Assembly: GCF_003298505.1 (NCBI RefSeq)
Contig: NZ_QNGB01000015.1
Location: forward strand, 1-64,000
Direction of reading: 5' to 3'
DNA: 64,000 bases
From: Roseovarius sp. TE539
GTDB taxonomy: Bacteria; Pseudomonadota; Alphaproteobacteria; Rhodobacterales; Rhodobacteraceae
Each line of letters starts with the position of its first letter. Within the stretch, counting starts at the first letter, position 1. Under the pieces are notes generated by a model. That model had not been told where the DNA came from, did not search any database, and saw only the letters and a program-made list of their open reading frames with translations. Shown in pieces: positions 25,557-34,959 of this stretch. Both the position numbers and the translations under genes were made by a program.

Positions 25557-26425
25557 GCCCCGGCCGTCCAAAGGCGTGGATCGATCAGGTGGGGATCGTG
25601 CGCATGCAGCTGGTCGGTGTCGACCGGTGTTTGCGAACCTGCCTCGTAGGCGTCGAGGATCTGCACCAGTTGTTCGCGCCGCTCGACCCCGACGACGCAA
25701 TGGGTGACATGTTTCTGCCGAGTGACGAAACCGAGGCACAAGGCCAATGGATCAAGCCCCGTCTTGCAGGCGTATGCCTTTACACGTGCCAATTCAGCCG
25801 ACCACCGCTTGAATCGGGCGGGCCGATGCCGCGCCGGCATCAGCAAGAGTCCCTGAAGAAACACCGAACGGACGTGAAGTTCACTTCCCCCGTGGTGCAG
25901 CCTGTCGGCAAGGCCCGTCCGAAGGATCCTCTGGTCCAGCACGTTCAGGGGGGCCTGAACGATCCCTGTCGCCGCCGGGTCCAGACCGTCAATGTCGTCC
26001 GGCCCGTAGACGGACACGCCGGTCCTGTCCACCAACCCGTGCTGCCGCAAGGTTTGCAGGGCCGCAATCACCCGTTGCCCGCGCGATCCCCTCATGTCGC
26101 GATGATCATGGGCGAGCACGGCATGGAGGTTTGCGGTTCTAAGCCGGTCAAGTGAGCGCAGAATGTATCCCCGGACGGCGTCTTCGATGCTTTTTTCGGG
26201 CAATCCGGAAAGCGAGGGCAGCTTGGTGATGATGTTCCAGCCGTCGACCCCGCAACGACCGAGCACGGCTTCGCTCCGGTCATAGTTCATGGCGGTGTCC
26301 AGATACCGCAAGCCGTGGGCGAAGGCGTGGTCGAGGATCTCTGTCGTCCGGGTCAGGTCCGGACAGCCGGTGCGGTTGGCCACACCATACTCCATCCCGA
26401 ATTGCGCGGTCCCCAGGATCAGCAT
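25553..26425 (-). CDS. Aldo/keto reductase family protein
   Basis: TIM-barrel protein of 290 residues matching the aldo/keto reductase family found in nonulosonate loci. It opens MLILGTAQFGMEYGVANRTG, carries the DTAMNYDRSEAVLG segment with the active-site Tyr and Asp, and has NIITKLPSL with the catalytic Lys. The redox activity is assumed from the family; no substrate can be assigned. It heads the tightly overlapping run aldo/keto reductase, Gfo/Idh, SDR, pseF, pseGH, pseI. A gap of 144 bp without a clear signal separates it from the upstream epimerase gene. Confidence 0.8.
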   Translation of the reverse strand: MLILGTAQFGMEYGVANRTGCPDLTRTTEILDHAFAHGLRYLDTAMNYDRSEAVLGRCGVDGWNIITKLPSLSGLPEKSIEDAVRGYILRSLDRLRTANLHAVLAHDHRDMRGSRGQRVIAALQTLRQHGLVDRTGVSVYGPDDIDGLDPAATGIVQAPLNVLDQRILRTGLADRLHHGGSELHVRSVFLQGLLLMPARHRPARFKRWSAELARVKAYACKTGLDPLALCLGFVTRQKHVTHCVVGVERREQLVQILDAYEAGSQTPVDTDQLHAHDPHLIDPRLWTAGA

Positions 26426-26569
26426 GCCCGCGCCGTCCCGTTCGCCCCGTCGGCCGGTCTGCGGGTGCCCCGCGATGACCCTCGGTTGAGCGCCGCCCGG
26501 CTTCGTCCGCGGCGGTCCGGCCGACGCGGCAGCGCTATGGAAAGCGGGCCGGCCCTCACCGGCGGGGGA

Positions 26570-27604
26570 TCACCGGGGCGGGGGAGGCGCATCGTGCTGC
26601 TGCCCGTCATAGTAGTCGCGATACCAGGCGACGAATTGTGCCACGCCGTCCCGGAGCGGAGTCTGCGGACGATATCCGGTGAGCCGCTGCAAAAGTGTGG
26701 CATCGGCCCAGGTTGCGGGCACATCGCCGGCCTGCATCGGCATGTAATTGCGAATGGCATCACGCCCGACCTCGGATTCGATGGCCTCGATGAAGTCCAT
26801 CAACCGAACCTTTTCCGAGTTGCCGATATTGACCACACGGAATGGGGCCACCGGGCTCAGACTGTCGCCCTCCACGGCTGTTTCCGGCCCGCCGGGCACC
26901 ACGCCCATGAGACCATGTATGCCCCGCACCAGATCATCGACATAGGTGAAATCGCGCCACATCTCGCCCTGGTTGTAGACGTCTATCGGCGTGCCCTCGA
27001 GGATGCCCTTCGTGAACTTGAACAGCGCCATGTCCGGCCGTCCCCAGGGTCCGTAGACGGTGAAGAACCGGAACATCGTGGTCGGCAGGTCGTGGAGATG
27101 TGCGTAGGAATGCCCCATCGCCTCGTTCGCCTTCTTGGTGGCGGCATAGATCGTCAGCGGAGTATCGGCCTTCTGGGTTTCCGCAAACGGCATCTCCGTG
27201 TTGGCACCATAAACGGAGGAGGTGGACGCCATGAGCAGATGTCTTGCCCGGCATCTGCGTGCGGCTTCCATCACGTTGAAGGTGCCCTGGATGTTGGCGC
27301 TGATATAGGCTTGCGGATTCTCCAGGCTGTAGCGTACGCCCGCCTGCGCGGCGAGGTGCACGATCACATCCGGCGCGAAGTCGTCGATGGCCCGGTTCAA
27401 CGCATCGGTATCTTCCAGCATGGCCTCGGTCGCCGCGAAGTGCTGGTTCTGGCGCAACATGGCATGGCGGCGCTGCTTCAGCCGGACGTCGTAGTAATCG
27501 GTCATGCCGTCGAAGCCATGGACGCTGCAGCCTTCCGCCAGCAGCAGCCGGGCAAGATGAAACCCTATGAATCCGGCTGTTCCTGTCACGAATATACGGG
27601 TCAT
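26570..27604 (-). CDS. NAD-dependent epimerase, UDP-glucuronate 4-epimerase type
   Basis: Extended SDR of 344 residues: [52 protein letters not shown] and YAATKKANEAMGHSYAHL with YxxxK. The MFRFFTVYGPWGRPDMALFKF and WRDFTYVDDLV segments are characteristic of the UDP-glucuronic acid 4-epimerase (LpsL/Cap1J) group. It would supply UDP-galacturonate for the surface glycan. It is the first gene of the 15-gene minus-strand cluster, with GGAGAA before its ATG. Confidence 0.85.
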   Translation of the reverse strand: MTRIFVTGTAGFIGFHLARLLLAEGCSVHGFDGMTDYYDVRLKQRRHAMLRQNQHFAATEAMLEDTDALNRAIDDFAPDVIVHLAAQAGVRYSLENPQAYISANIQGTFNVMEAARRCRARHLLMASTSSVYGANTEMPFAETQKADTPLTIYAATKKANEAMGHSYAHLHDLPTTMFRFFTVYGPWGRPDMALFKFTKGILEGTPIDVYNQGEMWRDFTYVDDLVRGIHGLMGVVPGGPETAVEGDSLSPVAPFRVVNIGNSEKVRLMDFIEAIESEVGRDAIRNYMPMQAGDVPATWADATLLQRLTGYRPQTPLRDGVAQFVAWYRDYYDGQQHDAPPPPR

Positions 27605-28065
27605 GCTCTTTTCTCCTGGATTTGCCTGGCCACCACCCGGTTCCGGATCTTCGCGGGTCCGGACCGGCGCGGTTCGAATACCGGCACTCTATCCGCCCAG
27701 AGCACGCGGGTCAGCCAATGCAATCCAAAGATTTCCACATACGTCGGCAAAAGGATCGACCGCCGCAATCCGCCGGGCCCGCCCCTCATCATCGCACCCC
27801 GCGCCCGTGCCGCGCGGCAGGGATAGAACCCCGATCACGGACCGGAAAAACAAGGGCAAGGCCGAAAAGCAACATGAACACTCCAACTCAACCATGAAGT
27901 GTATATACATCACGTCATGGGCGCAAGCCCGCCATGGTCCCGTGCCCGCGGGCACGGCATGCAATCCGCCACGCGGCGGGGCAATGGAACGGCCTCATGC
28001 TGTTTGGGAACGCGGCACCGGCCGCGATGGGTGACACGCCGTGACATCGGCCGGTGCCGGCACGG
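27605..28065. other. Leader and promoter region of the surface-glycan cluster
   Basis: These 461 bases hold no credible gene. They lie between the end of hemB and the first glycan gene, both on the minus strand. Around 27897-27930 an AT-rich patch offers a possible minus-strand promoter, TTGCGC, 17 bases, TACACT. The transcript would have a leader of about 300 bases, long enough for regulation by JUMPstart/RfaH-like or RNA elements, but I see no specific motif. Confidence 0.4.
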
Positions 28066-29082
28066 TTACCCGGGTCCAGGGGCCTGACCGGAAAGCGCAC
28101 GTGCCACCGCCGGCGCGAAATAGGTGAGGATTCCATCGCAGCCGGCACGCTTGAATGCCATCAGGCTTTCGGTCACGGCCCTGTCCCCGTCGATCCAGCC
28201 GTTTCCGGCGGCGGCCATCATCATCGCGTATTCCCCGGAGACCTGATACGCGAATGTTGGCGCGCCGAAGGTATCCTTAACTCTGCGGCATATATCCAGA
28301 TAAGGCATCCCCGGCTTGATCATGACCATGTCCGCGCCTTCGCCGAGGTCACGCGCGACACAGCGCAACGCCTCGTCGCTGTTTGCAGGGTCCATCTGAT
28401 AGGTCTTCTTGTCGCCCTTGAGGGCACCGGACGCACCGACGGCATCACGGAATGGGCCGTAAAACGCACTGGCGTATTTTGCCGCGTAGCTGAGCAGCAG
28501 CACGTCCCGGTGGCCGGCATCCTCCAGCGCCTGTCGGATCGCGCCGATACGGCCATCCATCATGTCCGACGGGCCGATGATGTCGACACCGGCCTCGGCC
28601 TGTGCGAGGGCCTGTTTGACAAGTGCCTCGACGGTGGCATCATTGACGATCTCGCCATTCGCCACAAAACCGTCATGTCCGGTGTCGGAATAAGGGTCCA
28701 AAGCCACGTCGGTCATCACGGCGAGGTCCGGCACCGCCTTCTTGATCGCCCTTGTGGCGCGGTTGGACAGGTTTTGCGGATTCCATGCCTCGGCGCAGTC
28801 GGCGGTGCGCTTGTCGGCTTCGGTATAGGGAAACAGGCATATTGCCGGAATACCCAGATCCGCCGCCTCGCGGGCGGCCTCGACCACGCGGTCGACACTG
28901 CGCCTGACAACGCCGGGCATTGAGGGAACCGGCTCCTGCACGTTCTCGCCCTCGCGCACGAAAACCGGCCAGATCAGATCACCGGGGCTCAGCGCCGTCT
29001 CGGCCACGAGGGCCCGGATCGCGGGGCTGCGGCGGGTCCGGCGCAGGCGGGCTGCCGGAAACGGGGCCTGTATGGGGGTCAT
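28066..29082 (-). CDS. hemB: Porphobilinogen synthase (delta-aminolevulinate dehydratase)
   Basis: Tetrapyrrole-pathway enzyme of 338 residues, condensing two aminolevulinates. The two Schiff-base lysines are in YAAKYASAFYGPFRDAVG and MVMIKPGMPYLDI. The metal-site region reads DVALDPYSDTGHDG, with no cysteines, so it is the magnesium-dependent rather than the zinc type, as in other photosynthetic-lineage alphaproteobacteria. The ATG at 29082 was chosen for RBS spacing and the family N-terminus; 13 extra in-frame codons precede it. It diverges from the membrane protein gene at 29202. Confidence 0.95.
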   Translation of the reverse strand: MTPIQAPFPAARLRRTRRSPAIRALVAETALSPGDLIWPVFVREGENVQEPVPSMPGVVRRSVDRVVEAAREAADLGIPAICLFPYTEADKRTADCAEAWNPQNLSNRATRAIKKAVPDLAVMTDVALDPYSDTGHDGFVANGEIVNDATVEALVKQALAQAEAGVDIIGPSDMMDGRIGAIRQALEDAGHRDVLLLSYAAKYASAFYGPFRDAVGASGALKGDKKTYQMDPANSDEALRCVARDLGEGADMVMIKPGMPYLDICRRVKDTFGAPTFAYQVSGEYAMMMAAAGNGWIDGDRAVTESLMAFKRAGCDGILTYFAPAVARALSGQAPGPG

Positions 29083-29201
29083 CGGCGGTTTTCCTTTCAA
29101 AGACGGGCTCCTGAGTGGCATGGAAATTCCGCCATCTCAAGGGTAGGAATTGCTGCCAGCGACCGATAAGAGGGGCGACGAAATGATTTCCGGAGCGGTC
29201 A

Positions 29202-29729
29202 GTGGACTGGTATACAAGCGTATTTGAGCTTATCGACATGCGCAGCTTCAGCAACCTTTGGTTCTGGATTGTGCTTGCCGTGATATGGTCGACGGTCAAT
29301 CACTGGGTGCTTGGCGTCCCGTGGGACATGGTCATGCGCGCCCGCGATAATGAAGGTCAGGCACAGATCGACCTTGAGGACATGGTGCGGATCCACACCA
29401 ACCGGCTTCTCTACATCGTTGGGGAATCCGGCCTGTTGCTGACCGGGTTTGCCTGTTTTCTCTTCACCTTTCTGGGGCTTACCGGTTTCGTCTACGGCCA
29501 CGAATTTGCACAGGCGGTCTTCTTGCTGGGCGTTCCGATGACCATTGTCGGGCTGCTGTCGATTTTCACCGCCCGCGCGGTGCGCTCGAACGAACTGTCC
29601 GGCGAGGCGCTCATCAAGAGGCTCGGGCGGCACCGCCTGCACACACGCATGATCGGCGTGGCGTCGATTTTCATCACCGCCATGTGGGGAATGTACCAGA
29701 ACATGTCGGCCAGCGCCCTTGGCGGGTGA
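29202..29729 (+). CDS. Conserved four-helix membrane protein
   Basis: Protein of 175 residues with about four hydrophobic segments: FSNLWFWIVLAVIWSTVNHW, LLLTGFACFLFTFLGL, AVFLLGVPMTIVGLLSIF and the C-terminal MIGVASIFITAMWGMY. A cytosolic, charged loop around MRARDNEGQAQIDLEDMVRIHTNR lies between the first two. The GTG start at 29202 has GGAG six bases upstream. It ends 26 bp before mfd. I recall similar rhodobacterial proteins being labelled as a component of the SufBCD complex, but nothing in this sequence supports that role. Function unknown. Confidence 0.8.
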   Translation: MDWYTSVFELIDMRSFSNLWFWIVLAVIWSTVNHWVLGVPWDMVMRARDNEGQAQIDLEDMVRIHTNRLLYIVGESGLLLTGFACFLFTFLGLTGFVYGHEFAQAVFLLGVPMTIVGLLSIFTARAVRSNELSGEALIKRLGRHRLHTRMIGVASIFITAMWGMYQNMSASALGG

Positions 29730-29755
29730 CATGAGGCCGGACCGATCCAGGTAGA

Positions 29756-32700
29756 ATGTCAATGACATCCAAGGCCCATATCACCGTTTCGGGTGCGCCC
29801 GAAGGCTTTGACGCCCGCCTTGTCCGGGACGAGGTGCGCAAGAGTGCCAACCCCGTACTTCATGTCGCGCGGGATGACCGGCGGATGGCGGCGATGGCTT
29901 CCGCGCTGCGATTTTTCGCGCCTGACATGCCGGTTCTGCATTTTCCCGGCTGGGACTGCCTGCCTTATGACAGGGTATCGCCGAACCCGGACATATCCGC
30001 GGCGCGCATGGCCACGCTGGCGACGCTGCAACAAGGGGCACCGCAGCGTTTCGTGCTGCTGACCACGCTCAACGCGGCCATGCAGCGGGTGCCGCCATGC
30101 GATCTGCTGCGGACGTCCGTCTTCACCGCGCATGTCGGTCACCAGATCGACGAGGAGGCGCTGCGCGCGTTCCTGGTGCGGATGGGGTTCGTGCAGGCCC
30201 CCACGGTGACCGAGCCGGGTGACTATGCGGTCCGCGGCGGTATCGTCGACATATTCGCGCCGGGACAGGGCGGGCCGGTGCGGCTGGACCTTTTCGGTGA
30301 TGTGCTGGACGGCGTGCGGCGCTTCGATCCGGCCACGCAGCGGACGACCGAGAAGCTGGACCGGATCGAACTGGCACCGGTGTCCGAGGTCATTCTGGAC
30401 GACGCGGCCATCACCCGGTTCCGTCAGAACTACCGTATCGAGTTCGGCGCTGCCGGCGGCGACGACCCGCTTTACGAGGCGGTGAGCGCCGGGCGCAAGC
30501 AGGCCGGCACCGAGCATTGGTTGCCGTTCTTCCATGAGCGGCTGGAAACGCTGTTCGATTACGTGCCCGACGCCACGATCACGCTGGATGACCAGGCCGG
30601 CGCAGCCCGCAGCGCCCGGTGGGACAGCATAGCCGACCAGTACGAGGCGCGCCTGCACGCGATGACCCGGAAGACGAAAGGCGAAAGCGTCTACAAACCG
30701 GTCCCGCCGGAGCAGCTTTATCTTGACGATCCGGCCTGGACGGCCTCCATCGACGGGCGCCGCACACTTCAGTTCATGGCGTTGCCACAGGCGACGGGAC
30801 CGGGCGTGACGGATGCCGGGGGGCGCATCGGGCGTAATTTCGCCCCGGAAAGACAGCAGGAAAACATTAGCCTTTTCGGGGCGTTGAAAGATCATGTTGA
30901 AGCAAGAATGGCGGAAGGTCCGGTCCTTCTGGCCAGCTATTCGGAAGGCGCGCGCGAGCGGCTGGAGGGCCTTCTGGAGGATGAGGGGCTGGCCGGTGCC
31001 GTGACCGTGGCCGATGCCGGACGGCTGGGGCGGCGCGGGCTGCACCTTGCGGTATGGGAGCTTGAGCACGGATTCGAGGGGCCACTGGACGAGGGACGGC
31101 TGACCGTCATCACGGAACAGGACATTCTTGGTGACCGGTTGATTCGGGCCCCGCGCCAGCGCCGCAGGGCCGAGAATTTCCTCACCGAGACACAGAGCCT
31201 GAGTCCCGGCGACCTGGTCGTTCATGTCGATCACGGAATCGGGCGGTATCACGGGCTCGAGGTGGTCAGCGCGGCCGGCGCCGCGCATGAATGCCTGTCT
31301 CTGGAATACGCCGAAGGGTCCAGGCTTTACCTTCCCGTCGAAAACATCGAACTGCTCAGCCGTTATGGCCATGAGGAGGGTCTTCTGGACAAGCTGGGTG
31401 GCGGCGCCTGGCAGGCCAAGAAGGCCCGGCTAAAGGAACGCATCCGCGAGATGGCCGACCGGCTGATCCGCATCGCTGCGGAACGCGAACTGCGGCGCGC
31501 GCCGGTGCTGGAGCCCGAACATCACGCCTGGGAAGCCTTTGCGGCACGTTTCCCGTACCAGGAGACCGACGATCAGTTGCGCGCCATCGAGGACGTGATG
31601 GGCGACCTTCAGGAAGGCCGTCCGATGGACCGGCTGATCTGCGGCGACGTGGGTTTCGGCAAGACCGAGGTGGCAATGCGCGCGGCCTTCGTTGCGGCGA
31701 TGTCGGGTGTTCAGGTGGCGGTGATCGCGCCGACAACCCTGCTGGCGCGCCAGCATTACCAGAGTTTCGCCGAACGCTTCCGGGGCTTTCCGATCTCGGT
31801 GCGGCCGCTTTCGCGCTTCGTCGGGCAGGCCGAGGCCGCGCGCACCCGCGAGGCGCTGTCGCGCGGGACGGTGGATATCGTGGTGGGCACCCATGCGCTG
31901 CTGGCCAAGGGGGTGCGTTTTGCCAATCTGGGGCTTCTTGTCATCGACGAGGAACAACGCTTCGGCGTGACTCACAAGGAGCGGCTGAAGCAGCTGCGCA
32001 GCGATGTGCATGTGCTCACCCTGACGGCCACGCCGATTCCGCGGACCCTGCAGCTGAGCCTTTCGGGCGTGCGCGACCTGTCGATCATCGGCACCCCGCC
32101 GGTGGACCGGCTTTCGGTGCGCACCTATGTCAGCGAGTTCGACAGTGTGACCATCCGCGAAGCGTTGCTGAGGGAACATTACCGCGGCGGGCAGAGCTTC
32201 TTCGTGGTGCCGCGGATCAGTGACCTGACCGAGATCGAGACCTTCCTGTCCGAGCAGGTGCCGGAGGTGAGCTTCGTCACCGCGCACGGGCGCATGGCGG
32301 CCGGCGAGCTCGATGACCGGATGAACGCCTTCTACGACGGCAAGTTCGACGTGCTGCTGGCCACGACGATCGTCGAATCGGGGCTCGACATTCCGACCGC
32401 CAACACGATGATCATCCACCGTTCCGACATGATGGGCCTCAGCCAACTCTACCAGATCCGGGGGCGCGTGGGGCGCTCGAAGACGCGGGCGTATGCCTAC
32501 CTGACCACCAAACCGCGCGCCCCGCTGACGCCGGCGGCGGAAAAACGGCTGAGGGTGCTGGGCAGCCTCGACACGCTGGGCGCGGGGTTCACCCTGGCCA
32601 GCCAGGACCTGGACCTGCGCGGTGCCGGCAACCTGCTGGGCGAGGAGCAGTCGGGCCAGATGCGCGACGTGGGCTACGAACTCTACCAGTCGATGCTGGA

Positions 32701-33229
32701 AGAGGCGATTGCCAAGATCCGTGCCGGCGAGATGGAGGGCCTCAGCGAGGCCGACGAGCAATGGGCCCCGCAGATCAACCTCGGGGTGCCTGTCCTGATC
32801 CCCGCCGATTACGTGCCCGACCTTGATGTGCGGCTGGGATTGTATCGGCGCCTCAGCGGGTTGAAGAGCAAAGTTGAACTGGAAGGATTTGCCGCCGAAT
32901 TGATCGACCGGTTCGGGAAGCTGCCCCGCGAGGTGAATACCCTCATGCTGGTGGTGCGGATAAAGGCGATGTGCAAGCGTGCCGGGATCGCGCGGCTTGA
33001 TGGCGGACCCAAGGGAGCGACGATCCGGTTTCACAATGACAAGTTCGCGTCCCCCGAGGGGCTGGTCGAGTTCATCAAGGACCAGGACGGTCTGGCCAAG
33101 GTGCGCGACAACAAGATCGTGGTGCGGCGGGACTGGCGCCGCGAGAGCGACAAGATCAAGGGCGCCTTCGCCATCGCCCGGGATCTGGCGGAAAAGGTGG
33201 CCGCGCGCAAAAAGCGCGCCGAGGGCTGA
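29756..33229 (+). CDS. mfd: Transcription-repair coupling factor
   Basis: Mfd, 1157 residues, the full family length. In order: the UvrB-homology region (about 1-330), the RNA-polymerase interacting domain beginning [21 protein letters not shown] (about 480), and the RecG-like translocase. The translocase has Walker [19 protein letters not shown] (about 630), the DEEQ box [17 protein letters not shown] and [17 protein letters not shown]. The C-terminal UvrA-masking domain starts near 980. It removes stalled RNA polymerase and recruits UvrA. The start at ATG 29756 has AGG just upstream; an ATG two codons later is an alternative. Confidence 0.97.
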   Translation: MSMTSKAHITVSGAPEGFDARLVRDEVRKSANPVLHVARDDRRMAAMASALRFFAPDMPVLHFPGWDCLPYDRVSPNPDISAARMATLATLQQGAPQRFVLLTTLNAAMQRVPPCDLLRTSVFTAHVGHQIDEEALRAFLVRMGFVQAPTVTEPGDYAVRGGIVDIFAPGQGGPVRLDLFGDVLDGVRRFDPATQRTTEKLDRIELAPVSEVILDDAAITRFRQNYRIEFGAAGGDDPLYEAVSAGRKQAGTEHWLPFFHERLETLFDYVPDATITLDDQAGAARSARWDSIADQYEARLHAMTRKTKGESVYKPVPPEQLYLDDPAWTASIDGRRTLQFMALPQATGPGVTDAGGRIGRNFAPERQQENISLFGALKDHVEARMAEGPVLLASYSEGARERLEGLLEDEGLAGAVTVADAGRLGRRGLHLAVWELEHGFEGPLDEGRLTVITEQDILGDRLIRAPRQRRRAENFLTETQSLSPGDLVVHVDHGIGRYHGLEVVSAAGAAHECLSLEYAEGSRLYLPVENIELLSRYGHEEGLLDKLGGGAWQAKKARLKERIREMADRLIRIAAERELRRAPVLEPEHHAWEAFAARFPYQETDDQLRAIEDVMGDLQEGRPMDRLICGDVGFGKTEVAMRAAFVAAMSGVQVAVIAPTTLLARQHYQSFAERFRGFPISVRPLSRFVGQAEAARTREALSRGTVDIVVGTHALLAKGVRFANLGLLVIDEEQRFGVTHKERLKQLRSDVHVLTLTATPIPRTLQLSLSGVRDLSIIGTPPVDRLSVRTYVSEFDSVTIREALLREHYRGGQSFFVVPRISDLTEIETFLSEQVPEVSFVTAHGRMAAGELDDRMNAFYDGKFDVLLATTIVESGLDIPTANTMIIHRSDMMGLSQLYQIRGRVGRSKTRAYAYLTTKPRAPLTPAAEKRLRVLGSLDTLGAGFTLASQDLDLRGAGNLLGEEQSGQMRDVGYELYQSMLEEAIAKIRAGEMEGLSEADEQWAPQINLGVPVLIPADYVPDLDVRLGLYRRLSGLKSKVELEGFAAELIDRFGKLPREVNTLMLVVRIKAMCKRAGIARLDGGPKGATIRFHNDKFASPEGLVEFIKDQDGLAKVRDNKIVVRRDWRRESDKIKGAFAIARDLAEKVAARKKRAEG

Positions 33230-33304
33230 CGCAGCGCCGCGCCGTCAAGGGCGGGCCCCCGACAAAGGACGAGGGGGGCGTGCGTCGCGACTCTAACGTC
33301 GATG

Positions 33305-33547
33305 TCAGCCGCCGCCGGACTGGTCCTTGCGCGCCTTGTAGGCCCGGACCTTCTCGGCCAGCAACTGACGTGCGCGGGCGTTGGCGCGGCGCACCCGGAC
33401 GGAGGTCAGGAAGGCTTCCTCGGCGGTCTGCGAGGTGGCGCCCAACTCTTTCACGAGATCAGAGATGATCTGCTCGTCACCCGTCGCGTCGATATACTTT
33501 ATGGCTTCCTGTGCCAGTTCGTCGGCCAGGTCCTCGGTGACACCCAT
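33305..33547 (-). CDS. Small conserved protein, function unknown
   Basis: Helical, charged protein of 80 residues, with an acidic first half (VTEDLADELAQEAIKYIDATGDEQI) and a basic second half (RVRRANARARQLLAEKVRAYKARK). It shows no signal peptide or membrane segment. It lies 3 bp after the alpha/beta hydrolase on the same strand, so the two are probably co-transcribed, and it converges with mfd. The codon pattern looks normal for the region. I do not recognise a family. Confidence 0.7.
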   Translation of the reverse strand: MGVTEDLADELAQEAIKYIDATGDEQIISDLVKELGATSQTAEEAFLTSVRVRRANARARQLLAEKVRAYKARKDQSGGG

Positions 33548-33550
33548 TGT

Positions 33551-34204
33551 TTACCTCGTGGCTTCGGTGAGGCGCCTTTTGACATAGGTCGTGACCGCCT
33601 CGATCATGTCATCGGTGTAGGGTTCCTCGAAGAAATGCCCCGCGCCTTCCATCTGTTGATGCTCGACGGTAATGCCGGGCTGATCGTGCAGCTTGGCCAC
33701 AAGGGCTTCGGTGTCCGCGGGCGGCGCGACCCTGTCGCCGGAGCCGTTGAGGATGAGCCCGGAGGACGGGCACGGCGCGAGGAACGAGAAATCGTACATG
33801 TTTGCCGGGGGCGAGACGGAGACGAAGCCGGTGATCTCGGGCCGGCGCATCAGAAGCTGCATGCCGATCCACGCCCCGAAGGAAAAGCCGGCGACCCAGC
33901 AGTGCTTGGAATTGGCATTCATGGATTGCAGGTAGTCGAGCGCCGAGGCGGCATCGGAAAGTTCGCCGACGCCCTGATCGTATTCCCCCTGACTGCGCCC
34001 GACGCCGCGAAAATTGAAGCGCAGCACCGTGAATCCCATGTTGTAGAAGGCGTAGTGGAGGTTGTAGACAACCTTGTTGTTCATCGTGCCGCCGAATTGC
34101 GGATGCGGATGAAGCACGATGGCAATCGGCGCGTCGCGTTCCCTTTGCGGATGGTAGCGGCCTTCGAGCCGGCCCTCGGGACCGGCGAATATGACTTCGG
34201 GCAT
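33551..34204 (-). CDS. Alpha/beta hydrolase
   Basis: Soluble hydrolase of 217 residues in the group of small dienelactone-hydrolase-like proteins. It has the oxyanion segment VLHPHPQFGGTMNNKVV, the nucleophile elbow GFSFG (GxSxG) near residue 105, an Asp in NGSGDRVAPP, and the late His in GAGHFFEEPY, completing the triad. The substrate is unknown. The ATG at 34204 gives the family start MPEVIFAGPEGRLEG; 20 in-frame codons upstream overlap the iscR control region and are rejected. It diverges from iscR, which is a common arrangement in relatives. Confidence 0.87.
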   Translation of the reverse strand: MPEVIFAGPEGRLEGRYHPQRERDAPIAIVLHPHPQFGGTMNNKVVYNLHYAFYNMGFTVLRFNFRGVGRSQGEYDQGVGELSDAASALDYLQSMNANSKHCWVAGFSFGAWIGMQLLMRRPEITGFVSVSPPANMYDFSFLAPCPSSGLILNGSGDRVAPPADTEALVAKLHDQPGITVEHQQMEGAGHFFEEPYTDDMIEAVTTYVKRRLTEATR

Positions 34205-34265
34205 GGTGTTCCCTGTTTCCCCTCGACGGTGCGGCGAGGTTCCTTGACGGAAACGCGCCAGCACC

Positions 34266-34280
34266 TTAGAACAATTCTAA
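34266..34280. promoter_or_regulatory. Irr-type (ICE) iron-control box upstream of iscR
   Basis: TTAGAA, three bases, TTCTAA: a perfect 15-base inverted repeat with an extra A on the right. It matches the alphaproteobacterial Irr/ICE motif (TTTAGAA-N3-TTCTAAA). It lies about 95 bases upstream of the iscR GTG and 62 bases from the divergent hydrolase ATG. Irr, bound to haem precursors, is known to control suf operons in this lineage, so iron-dependent control is expected. Confidence 0.65.
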
Positions 34281-34373
34281 ACGCCGGTTCTGCCGGTGCG
34301 CGTGTCATGACACGGCTTGCAGCGAGATAAGCGCTGGCCGGTCCAAGGTCAATCTATTCGCGGGAGCAGCGCC

Positions 34374-34835
34374 GTGAAACTCAGCACCAAGGGGCGTTAC
34401 GCGATGGTCGCGCTCGTCGATATCGCCCTCCAGGATGGTGGCGAGCTTGTCACCCTGGGCGACGTGTCGCGGCGGCAGGCGATCTCGTTGCCCTATCTCG
34501 AGCAGCTTTTCGTGAAATTGCGTCGCGCGGGGCTGGTGGAGTCGGTGCGTGGCCCCGGCGGCGGCTACCGGCTTGCGCGGCCGGCGTCGGAAATCCGGGC
34601 CTTCGAGATTCTCGCCGCGGTCGACGAAACGGTGGACGCGCTGCACACGGGGGCGGGTGCCACGGGCGCGGCCTCCGGCTCGAAGGCGCAGTCGATGACA
34701 AACCGCCTGTGGGAGGGGTTGAGCGCACATGTCTACGTTTTCCTGCACCAGACACGGTTGAGTGACGTCGTGGGTAACGACCTGGCACCCTGTCCGGCGG
34801 TGCCGGTGCTGTTCTCGGTGGTTGACGAGGAATGA
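34374..34835 (+). CDS. iscR: Rrf2-family regulator IscR, rhodobacterial type
   Basis: Rrf2 winged-helix regulator of 153 residues: MKLSTKGRYAMVALVDIALQ, the recognition region QAISLPYLEQLFVKLRRAGLVESVRGPGGGYRL, and a C-terminal dimerisation helix. The three-cysteine cluster ligands of E. coli IscR are absent; the only cysteine is Cys140 in LAPCPAVPV. This fits the atypical IscR described in Rhodobacter sphaeroides, which binds its cluster differently and represses the suf operon. The GTG start at 34374 is set by the conserved opening. It is the first gene of the suf operon. Confidence 0.92.
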   Translation: MKLSTKGRYAMVALVDIALQDGGELVTLGDVSRRQAISLPYLEQLFVKLRRAGLVESVRGPGGGYRLARPASEIRAFEILAAVDETVDALHTGAGATGAASGSKAQSMTNRLWEGLSAHVYVFLHQTRLSDVVGNDLAPCPAVPVLFSVVDEE

Positions 34836-34959
34836 AAGCCTGGCGGGGACCGCAAGGCACGGCCTGCGGGCGGCTGTGCCCGAGGGGGCGCTGCCCCCGC
34901 CCCGCACGGTGTGCGGGCCTCCCCCGGAGTATTTCCGGAAAGATGAAAACGGGGGCCGA

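Noticed and set aside
29202-29729. A role in the SufBCD complex for the small membrane protein
   Set aside because: The label I recall for similar proteins has no support in sequence or position; the suf operon is 5 kb away on the other side of mfd.
29759-33034. Two long minus-strand frames opposite mfd (537 and 534 codons)
   Set aside because: They are shadows of a full-length, motif-complete mfd. Their compositions are skewed and they have no ribosome binding sites.
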